From: Alphaproteobacteria bacterium
GTDB taxonomy: Bacteria > Pseudomonadota > Alphaproteobacteria > Rhodospirillales > Rhodospirillaceae
Length of the DNA stretch: 5,620 nt
Assembly (NCBI GenBank): GCA_003250275.1
Contig: QKGW01000290.1
Location: forward strand, 1-5,620
Reading direction: 5' to 3'
Made by a program: the position numbers and the translations under genes. Below, piece by piece: positions 1 through 4,758 of the stretch; the stretch's first letter is position 1, and each line of letters starts with the position of its first letter. The notes under the pieces are model-generated. The model worked only from the letters and a program-made list of their open reading frames with translations, was not told where the DNA came from and searched no databases.

Positions 1-705
1 CTCGATCGAGCAGATGATGATGCAGTTGTCCGCGTGATCGCGGACCACCTCCATCTCGTATTCCTTCCAGCCGAGCACGCTCTCCTCGACCAGCACTTCG
101 TGCACCGGCGAGGCGGCGAGACCCGAATGGATGATCGCCTCGAACTCGGCGACGTTGTAGGCGATGCCGCCGCCCTGGCCGCCCAGGGTGAACGACGGGC
201 GGATGATCAGCGGCAGGCCGATCTCGGCGAGCGCCTGGCGCGCGTCGTCGATGCTGCGGCAGAGGCGCGACTTCGGCGAGGCGAGGCCGATCTTGTCCAT
301 CGCCTCGCGGAACAGCAGGCGGTCCTCGGCCTTGGCGATCACGTCGCGCTTCGCCGCGATCATCTCGACGCCGAGGCGCTCGAGCACGCCGTCGTCGGCG
401 AGCGCCATCGCGGTGTTGAGCGCGGTCTGGCCGCCCATCGTCGGCAGGAGCGCGTCGGGGCGTTCCTTTTCGAGGATGCGCGCCACCACCTCGGGGGTGA
501 TCGGCTCGATGTAGGTGACGTCCGCGGTTTCCGGGTCGGTCATGATCGTCGCCGGATTGGAGTTGACCAGGATCACCTTGTAGCCTTCGTCGCGCAGCGC
601 CTTGCACGCCTGCGCGCCGGAGTAGTCGAACTCGCACGCCTGGCCGATGACGATCGGCCCGGCGCCGATCACGAGGATGCTGTGGATGTCGGTACGTTTT
701 GGCAT
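1..705 (-). CDS. carB: Carbamoyl-phosphate synthase large subunit, N-terminal part (cut by window edge)
   Basis: Translating the minus strand from the ATG at 705-703 gives 235 uninterrupted residues that run off the left edge; the family is usually about 1,070-1,100 residues, so about a fifth is present. The start reads MPKRTDIHSILVIGAGPIVI, followed by GQACEFDYSG (21-30), NSNPATIMTDP (48-58), PTMGGQTALN (88-97) and the ATP-grasp glycine loop RPSFTLGGQGGG (169-180), then EVLVEESVLGWKEYEMEV. These are hallmark CarB segments: the pre-ATP-grasp domain (about 1-125) and the start of the first ATP-grasp domain, which phosphorylates bicarbonate. The cytosolic enzyme uses ammonia channelled from the small subunit and two ATP to make carbamoyl phosphate for pyrimidines and arginine. 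The gene lies 60 bases downstream of carA on the same strand, so co-transcription is likely. The ribosome site is weak (AGAGA about 9 bases before the ATG). Residue 177 is Gln where I recall Ser or Thr as common. Confidence 0.97.
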   Translation of the reverse strand, partial: MPKRTDIHSILVIGAGPIVIGQACEFDYSGAQACKALRDEGYKVILVNSNPATIMTDPETADVTYIEPITPEVVARILEKERPDALLPTMGGQTALNTAMALADDGVLERLGVEMIAAKRDVIAKAEDRLLFREAMDKIGLASPKSRLCRSIDDARQALAEIGLPLIIRPSFTLGGQGGGIAYNVAEFEAIIHSGLAASPVHEVLVEESVLGWKEYEMEVVRDHADNCIIICSIE

Positions 706-756
706 TTCAAGATCTCTGAACAGAATATCGGCGGCGGAAAAACGGGCGGATAGAAA

Positions 757-779
757 CGTCGCGCCTTAACGGCGCGACG
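757..779 (-). terminator. Hairpin spanning the carA stop codon (possible intercistronic attenuator)
   Basis: The arms CGTCGCGCC (757-765) and GGCGCGACG (771-779) are perfect 9-bp reverse complements around a 5-base loop. On the minus strand the loop reads GTTAA and holds the carA stop codon TAA (768-766). The downstream arm is followed on the minus strand by TTTCTAT, a poor U tract, so this is at best a weak terminator. It could instead be an RNA-stability element or a balance point between carA and carB. The structure is visible in sequence; any function is inferred. Confidence 0.4.
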
Positions 780-1968
780 CGATCATTTCGATGAAGCGCT
801 CGAACAGATAGTGACTGTCGGTCGGCCCCGGCGACGCCTCGGGGTGATACTGCACCGAGAACACCGGCAGGCTCTTCGAGGCGAGGCCTTCGACCGAGCC
901 GTCGAACAGCGAGCGGTGGGTGATCTCGACGTCGTCCTTGAGCGACGCCTCGTCGACGACGAAGCCGTGGTTCTGGCTGGTGATCTCGACCTTGCCGGTG
1001 GCGAGGTCCTTGACCGGATGATTGGCGCCGCGGTGGCCGGTGGCCATCTTGTGCGTCGTCATCCCGAGCGCCAGCGCGAGCAGCTGGTGGCCGAGGCAGA
1101 TGCCGAAGATCGGCACGTTCTTGCCGATCAGTTCCCGGATCACCGGCACCGCGTAGGTTCCGGTGGCCGCCGGGTCGCCCGGGCCGTTGGAGAGGAACAC
1201 GCCGTCCGGCTTGTGGCGCAGGATGTCCTCGGCGGTCGCCTCGGCGGGCACCACCGTGACCTTGCAGCCCGCCGCGGCGAGGCAGCGCAGGATGTTGCGC
1301 TTGGCGCCGTAGTCGACGGCGACGACGTGGAACTCCGGCTTCTCCTGCTTGCCGTAGCCGGAGCCGAGGCTCCAGAGGGTTTCGTCCCAGGTGTAGGTCT
1401 GGCGGCAGGAGACGTCCTTCGCGAGGTCCATGCCGTTGAGGCCGGGCCAGGCGCGCGCCTGCGCGAGGAGCGCGTCGAGATCGAACTCGCCCTTTTCATT
1501 GTGGGCGATCACGCCGTGCGGCGCGCCCGAGGCGCGGATGCGGCGGGTGAGCTGGCGGGTGTCGACGCCGGCGATGCCGGTGAGGCCGTTCGAGGCGAGC
1601 CACGCGCCGAGCGGCGAAAGCGCGCGCCAGCTCGACGGCTGGGTGATGTCGCCGCGCAGGATCAGGCCGCGCGCATACGGCGTCAGGCACTCGATGTCCT
1701 CGGCGTTGGCGCCGACGTTGCCGATGTGCGGGAAGGTGAAGGTGATGATCTGCCCGGCGTAGGACGGATCGGTCAGGACTTCCTGATAGCCGGTCATGCT
1801 GGTGTTGAACACGACCTCGCCGACGGCGCTGCCCTCGGCTCCGAGTCCCTTACCCCAAAGGAGGGTGCCGTCGTTCAGAACCACCACGCCGGTCGCACCG
1901 TGCGGACGCGGGAAAGCGCCGAAATCCGGGGCGAACGAAACCGGTTCGGTGGGCTCTGTGGTGCTCAT
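766..1968 (-). CDS. carA: Carbamoyl-phosphate synthase small subunit (glutamine amidotransferase)
   Basis: This is the glutaminase subunit: it releases ammonia from glutamine and passes it to CarB for carbamoyl phosphate synthesis in the cytosol. The 400-residue product is normal to slightly long for the family. The CPSase small-chain N-terminal domain covers about 24-160, with GEVVFNTSMTGYQEVLTDPSY (50-70) typical. A class I glutamine amidotransferase domain follows at about 213-397. Catalytic Cys291 is in GICLGHQ, and His375 and Glu377 are in YHPEASPG; FLSNGPGDP (258-266) and SQNHGF (331-336) are also present, so the enzyme should be active. I chose the ATG at 1968 because AGGAAGG (1987-1981) lies 12 bases upstream. 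An in-frame ATG at 1980 would add four residues but directly abuts that AGGAAGG. The TTG at 2010 sits at the predicted transcription start and is unlikely. The first 20 or so residues are a variable extension. carB follows after 60 bases. Confidence 0.97.
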   Translation of the reverse strand: MSTTEPTEPVSFAPDFGAFPRPHGATGVVVLNDGTLLWGKGLGAEGSAVGEVVFNTSMTGYQEVLTDPSYAGQIITFTFPHIGNVGANAEDIECLTPYARGLILRGDITQPSSWRALSPLGAWLASNGLTGIAGVDTRQLTRRIRASGAPHGVIAHNEKGEFDLDALLAQARAWPGLNGMDLAKDVSCRQTYTWDETLWSLGSGYGKQEKPEFHVVAVDYGAKRNILRCLAAAGCKVTVVPAEATAEDILRHKPDGVFLSNGPGDPAATGTYAVPVIRELIGKNVPIFGICLGHQLLALALGMTTHKMATGHRGANHPVKDLATGKVEITSQNHGFVVDEASLKDDVEITHRSLFDGSVEGLASKSLPVFSVQYHPEASPGPTDSHYLFERFIEMIASRR

Positions 1969-1980
1969 CGAGGTATCCAT

Positions 1981-1987
1981 CCTTCCT
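1981..1987 (-). promoter_or_regulatory. Shine-Dalgarno site of carA
   Basis: On the minus strand AGGAAGG ends immediately before the ATG at 1980 and 12 bases before the ATG at 1968. Zero spacing makes the 1980 start poor, while 12 bases is long but workable. This site is the main reason for choosing 1968 as the carA start. Confidence 0.55.
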
Positions 1988-2018
1988 GTGATGACATGGG
2001 AACTGCGCAAACCGCCGT

Positions 2019-2047
2019 TACGTAAGCCAAGCGGCGGGCGGCGTCAA
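2019..2047 (-). promoter_or_regulatory. Candidate promoter of carA(B)
   Basis: On the minus strand TTGACG (2047-2042, five of six matches to the -35 consensus) is followed after exactly 17 bases by TACGTA (2024-2019), a weak -10. Transcription would begin near 2012, giving a leader of about 44 bases before the ATG at 1968. A second possible -35, TTGACT, lies further upstream on the same strand (about 2077-2072) with a poor -10. The assignment rests on consensus matching only. Confidence 0.4.
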
Positions 2048-2069
2048 GGATTCGCTTCGTCGAGTCACA

Positions 2070-2101
2070 AGTCAATGATTTCAACCCCTTGAGATATGAC
2101 T
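2070..2101. repeat. Imperfect dyad in the carA-yqeY divergent region
   Basis: AGTCA (2070-2074) and TGACT (2097-2101) are reverse complements. TCAA (2081-2084) and TTGA (2089-2092) form an inner pair around CCCC, with its centre shifted by one base. The element lies in the AT-richest stretch of the window, upstream of both candidate promoters, where an operator for divergent genes could sit. Arms this short can arise by chance, and I recognise no known regulator motif. Confidence 0.2.
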
Positions 2102-2107
2102 AAGAAT

Positions 2108-2136
2108 TTGAACCGGCGACGATTTTGGGCTACGTT
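2108..2136 (+). promoter_or_regulatory. Candidate promoter of the yqeY-dnaG unit
   Basis: TTGAAC (2108-2113) is separated by exactly 17 bases from TACGTT (2131-2136), giving a moderate sigma-70-like pair and a start near 2143, about 42 bases before the yqeY start. The -10 resembles that of the divergent carA candidate (TACGTA). The -10 match is only about half of consensus, so this is a proposal from spacing and position. Confidence 0.4.
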
Positions 2137-2166
2137 CGGACCTTCCGGAGTCATCCGTGAAAACTT

Positions 2167-2173
2167 GAGGGGG
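2167..2173 (+). promoter_or_regulatory. Ribosome binding site of yqeY
   Basis: The purine run GAGGGGG ends 11 bases before the GTG at 2185. An in-frame TGA at 2158-2160 rules out any longer version of the protein, and no other usual start codon lies between, so this site and that stop together fix the GTG start. Confidence 0.5.
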
Positions 2174-2184
2174 CGGACGGAATC

Positions 2185-2646
2185 GTGTCACTTCGAATCG
2201 CACTCAACGACGCGCTGAAACAGGCGATGCGCGGGCGTGATGAGCTCGCCACGTCGGTGCTGCGCCTGATCCTCGCCGCGCTCAAGGACCGCGACATCGC
2301 CCAGCGCACCGCCGGCCGCGACGGCGGCCTCGCCGACGACGAGATCGTGGGGATGCTGCAGTCGATGATCAAGCAGCGCCGCGAAAGCATCAAGATGTAT
2401 GAGCAGGGCGGCCGTCCCGAACTCGCCGGCAAGGAGGCCGCCGAGATCGACGTGATCGAGACCTTCCTGCCCAAGCAGATGAGCGATGACGAGATCAAGG
2501 CGGCGGTGGACGCGGTGATCGCCGAGATCGGCGCGGCCACGCTCAAGGACATCGGCAAGGTGATGACGGTGCTGCGCGAGCGGCACCCCGGCGCGATGGA
2601 CTTCGCCAAGGCGTCGGCGATCACCAAGGCGGCGCTCGCCGGGTAG
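2185..2646 (+). CDS. yqeY: GatB/YqeY domain-containing protein
   Basis: The product has 153 residues, the usual size for stand-alone GatB/YqeY proteins. It is predicted soluble, helical and cytosolic, with no signal peptide or membrane segment. Recognisable family features are the N-terminal helix with LNDALKQAMRGRDELATSVLRLI (around 7-29), the block KQRRESIKMYEQGGRPELAGKEAAEI (63-88), and then VIETFLPKQMS (90-100) and DIGKVMTVL. The family resembles the C-terminal tRNA-interacting domain of GatB, the Asp-tRNA/Glu-tRNA amidotransferase subunit. The stand-alone protein has no firmly established function that I know of, so an RNA- or tRNA-related role is inferred from homology only. It starts with GTG and is followed by a palindrome and a strong intrinsic terminator before dnaG. 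A yqeY homologue next to dnaG-rpoD, often with rpsU, is a recurring arrangement in proteobacteria. Confidence 0.93.
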   Translation: MSLRIALNDALKQAMRGRDELATSVLRLILAALKDRDIAQRTAGRDGGLADDEIVGMLQSMIKQRRESIKMYEQGGRPELAGKEAAEIDVIETFLPKQMSDDEIKAAVDAVIAEIGAATLKDIGKVMTVLRERHPGAMDFAKASAITKAALAG

Positions 2647-2651
2647 CTTTG

Positions 2652-2665
2652 CCGGGCGCGCCCGG
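2652..2665. repeat. Perfect 14-bp GC palindrome after yqeY
   Basis: CCGGGCGCGCCCGG is a perfect palindrome starting five bases after the yqeY stop. It has no T tract, so it is not itself an intrinsic terminator. As RNA it could only form a short hairpin with a minimal loop. It may protect the yqeY mRNA 3' end together with the terminator 22 bases further on, or be a by-product of high GC content. Confidence 0.4.
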
Positions 2666-2687
2666 TGTATGGTGCCCGATGGAACGG

Positions 2688-2714
2688 GGCCGGGGGAGTC
2701 GCCCCGGCCTTTTT
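2688..2714 (+). terminator. Rho-independent terminator between yqeY and dnaG
   Basis: The arms GGCCGGGG (2688-2695) and CCCCGGCC (2702-2709) form a perfect 8-bp GC stem with a 6-base loop (GAGTCG), followed at once by TTTTT (2710-2714). The flanking AACG (2683-2686) and CGTT (2715-2718) are also complementary. It lies only 20 bases before the dnaG ATG. The E. coli macromolecular synthesis operon likewise has a terminator just upstream of dnaG that lets only part of the transcripts continue, so partial read-through into dnaG is a reasonable inference here. Confidence 0.85.
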
Positions 2715-2734
2715 CGTTATGAGTGCCGTTGAAA

Positions 2735-4546
2735 ATGTCGCTGCCACGGGGATTTCTGGACGAACTGCGGACCCGCGTGTCGATCGTCGACGTGGTGGCG
2801 AAGAAAGTGCGCCTGATCCGCAAGGGCCACGAGTACTCCGGCCTCTGCCCCTTCCATAATGAAAAGACGCCGTCGTTCACGGTGAGCGCCGAGAAGGGCT
2901 TCTACCACTGCTTCGGCTGCGGCGCGCACGGCGACGTGCTCTCCTTCGAGATGCAGGCGAACGGCCTCTCGTTCATGGAGGCGGTGGAGCGCCTCGCCGC
3001 GCAGGCGGGCATGGAGGTGCCGCAGGCGACCCCCGAGGACGCCGCCCGCTCGAAGCGCGCCGCCTCGGTGATGGAGGCGCTCGAAGCCGCCTGCAAGTTC
3101 TACGAACAGCGGCTGCGGCTGCCCGAGGGGCGGGAGGCGTTCGCCTACGCCGAACGCCGCGCCCTCTCGGAGGAGACGATCGCGCGCTTCCGCCTCGGCT
3201 ATGCGCCCGCGGGCAACGCCCTCAAGGCGGCGCTGCTGCGCGACGGCTGGGACGAGGCGACGCTGGTCGAGGCCGGGCTCGTCGGCCGCCCCGACGATGG
3301 CCGCGCGCCCTACGACATCCTCCGCAACCGCCTGACCTTCCCGATCACCGACCGGCGCGGCCGGGTGATCGCGTTCGGCGGGCGGATCCTCGGCGACGGC
3401 CAGCCGAAGTACCTGAACTCGCCCGATACCCCGGTGTTCCACAAGGGCTACGTGCTCTACGGCCTCGCGCCCGCGCGCGCCGCGGCGCTGGAAAGCGGCC
3501 GGGTGGTGGTGGTCGAGGGCTACATGGACGTGATCGCGATGAGCCAGGCGGGCCTGCGCGAGGCGGTGGCGCCGCTCGGCACCGCGCTCACCGAGGGCCA
3601 CCTCGCCGAACTCTGGAAGCTCGCCGACGAGCCGATCCTCTGCTTCGACGGCGATGCCGCCGGCCAGCGCGCCGCGCGCCGCGCCGCCGAGCGCGCGCTG
3701 CCGGAACTCAAGCCGGGGCGCTCGCTGCGCTTCGCCGCGATCGTCGGCGGCAAGGACCCCGACGAGTTGATCAAGGCGCAGGGCCGGGGCGCGATGGAGG
3801 CGGTGCTGGAGAACGCCCGCCCGCTCGCCGACGTGCTCTGGGAGATGACCGTCGAGGGCCGCGACTTCGCGACGCCGGAACGCCGCGCCGCGCTCGACCG
3901 CGACATCTTCGATCTGTGCGCCAAGATCAAGGACGAGGGCGTGCGCGGGCATTATCAGCGCGAGCTCAAGGACCGCGCCTTCGCCCTCTTCCGCCCGCCG
4001 CGCCCGGAGCGGAGTTTTTCCGGTCCGCGCCGTCCGTGGCGCGGCAAGCCGCCCGAGCCCGGCGCGGTGGCGACGCCGCCGCCCGCGAGCCCGCGCGAGG
4101 CGCGCGCCAACGAGCTGCAACTCGCGGCGCTTCTCACGGTTCGTCCGGTCTACGCGCTGCGGCATCTCGAATCTCTTTCGCGGGTACGTATTGACGACGG
4201 CGCCGCGCGCGCTTACCTCGACGCCCTGCTCGGCGTCCTCGCCGAAATCACCGAGGATGCCGACGACGCGGTGCTCGCCGCGCTCGTCGATGCCCGCGTG
4301 CCCGAGGCGGTGCGCGGCCCGCATTCGGAGCAGGCCGAGCGTTTGCGTTTCGACGCACTCGAACCGTTCGACCTCGACAGCCGCATCGCCGACCTCGTCG
4401 CCACGCTCAAGGACAGGGCGCTGGCGGAGGAGATTCTCGCGGTGCAGGCGGCGATGGAGCGGGAGTTCTCCGAGGCGCTGTGGCAGCGCCTGCGCGCCTT
4501 GCGCCAGGAGAGGGAGCGCCTGCGCGGTCTGGACGGCGAGGCCTAA
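2735..4546 (+). CDS. dnaG: DNA primase
   Basis: The primase makes the RNA primers for chromosome replication and acts with the DnaB helicase at the fork. The 603-residue product is typical. The N-terminal CHC2 zinc domain has Cys38-x2-His41-x17-Cys59-x2-Cys62 within GLCPFHNEKTPSF and GFYHCFGCGAHGD. The RNA-polymerase core carries FGGRILGDGQPKYLNSPDTP (214-233) and VFHKG. The TOPRIM domain carries Glu261 in VVEGYMDVI, Asp305 and Asp307 in CFDGDAAGQRA, and KDPDE (340-344), so all expected metal-binding acidic residues are present. A Pro/Arg-rich linker (about 420-455) leads to a helical, charged C-terminal domain (about 456-603) in the place of the DnaB-binding domain. I chose the ATG at 2735, which gives MSLPRGFLDELR, close to usual primase starts; an in-frame GTG at 2723 would add four residues. 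No clear Shine-Dalgarno site precedes either start, which fits low primase expression. rpoD follows after 212 bases. Confidence 0.97.
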   Translation: MSLPRGFLDELRTRVSIVDVVAKKVRLIRKGHEYSGLCPFHNEKTPSFTVSAEKGFYHCFGCGAHGDVLSFEMQANGLSFMEAVERLAAQAGMEVPQATPEDAARSKRAASVMEALEAACKFYEQRLRLPEGREAFAYAERRALSEETIARFRLGYAPAGNALKAALLRDGWDEATLVEAGLVGRPDDGRAPYDILRNRLTFPITDRRGRVIAFGGRILGDGQPKYLNSPDTPVFHKGYVLYGLAPARAAALESGRVVVVEGYMDVIAMSQAGLREAVAPLGTALTEGHLAELWKLADEPILCFDGDAAGQRAARRAAERALPELKPGRSLRFAAIVGGKDPDELIKAQGRGAMEAVLENARPLADVLWEMTVEGRDFATPERRAALDRDIFDLCAKIKDEGVRGHYQRELKDRAFALFRPPRPERSFSGPRRPWRGKPPEPGAVATPPPASPREARANELQLAALLTVRPVYALRHLESLSRVRIDDGAARAYLDALLGVLAEITEDADDAVLAALVDARVPEAVRGPHSEQAERLRFDALEPFDLDSRIADLVATLKDRALAEEILAVQAAMEREFSEALWQRLRALRQERERLRGLDGEA

Positions 4547-4614
4547 GCCGGGGCCTAGACGAAACGAATATGGAAATTAATACGAACGGCGGCGGGAATC
4601 CTGAGCGATAGCGG

Positions 4615-4643
4615 TTGACAACCGGGCGTTGGCTCCGTAAATC
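4615..4643 (+). promoter_or_regulatory. Candidate promoter of rpoD in the dnaG-rpoD gap
   Basis: A perfect -35 hexamer TTGACA (4615-4620) is followed after 17 bases by TAAATC (4638-4643), a weak -10; GTAAAT at spacing 16 is the alternative. Transcription would start near 4650, giving a leader of about 110 bases. The 212-base gap (4547-4758) holds no convincing gene: the only short frame, a 13-codon ATG frame at 4570-4611, ends before this promoter. A separate rpoD promoter would allow sigma factor output to be uncoupled from primase. Confidence 0.45.
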
Positions 4644-4664
4644 AGCCGTTTCAACGTGACGGCT
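4644..4664. repeat. Short inverted repeat at the predicted rpoD transcription start
   Basis: AGCCGT (4644-4649) and ACGGCT (4659-4664) are perfect 6-bp reverse complements around 9 bases. The element immediately follows the candidate -10 and spans the predicted start site, a position suited to an operator or a 5' leader hairpin. It has no T tract. The function is inferred only from position. Confidence 0.3.
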
Positions 4665-4665
4665 C

Positions 4666-4690
4666 CTGTCGTGCGCGCTGGTCTGTCGTG
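4666..4690 (+). repeat. Direct 8-base repeat in the rpoD leader
   Basis: CTGTCGTG occurs at 4666-4673 and again at 4683-4690, 17 bases apart start to start, each followed within a few bases by a GCGC-type stretch. It lies in the predicted untranslated leader of rpoD. It could be a protein or RNA binding site or a chance repeat. Confidence 0.25.
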
Positions 4691-4741
4691 GCGAGCGCGA
4701 GGGGCATTGCACACGTTGCCAAGCCTTTGTTCCGCCAGCTT

Positions 4742-4748
4742 GAGGGAG
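4742..4748 (+). promoter_or_regulatory. Ribosome binding site of rpoD
   Basis: GAGGGAG ends 10 bases before the ATG at 4759, with the U-rich GATTTTTC between them. This supports the chosen rpoD start. Confidence 0.6.
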
Positions 4749-4758
4749 CGGATTTTTC

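Noticed and set aside
34..753. 239-codon plus-strand frame opposite carB
   Set aside because: carB motifs are continuous on the minus strand. The plus-strand product is low-complexity Arg/Ala/Asp/His-rich sequence without a domain.
811..2025. 404-codon open frame on the plus strand opposite carA
   Set aside because: Antisense to a clear carA with an intact catalytic triad. The translation is rich in Arg, Ala, Gly, Val and Asp, as expected from the reverse of GC-biased codons, and shows no recognisable domain.
2665..2859. 64-codon plus-strand frame overlapping the yqeY-dnaG terminator and the dnaG start
   Set aside because: It runs through the terminator stem and overlaps dnaG out of frame, with no ribosome site or recognisable product.
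2717..4324. 535-codon open frame on the minus strand opposite dnaG
   Set aside because: A shadow of dnaG codon bias. The product is Arg/His/Ala/Glu-rich with no family motif, and its start lies inside dnaG coding sequence.
4539..4557. AGGCC/GGCCT inverted repeat at the dnaG stop as a terminator
   Set aside because: Only a 5-bp stem with no following T tract; likely chance in GC-rich sequence.
4570..4611. 13-codon ATG frame between dnaG and rpoD as a leader peptide
   Set aside because: It ends before the candidate rpoD promoter, has no ribosome site and has no notable residue runs.
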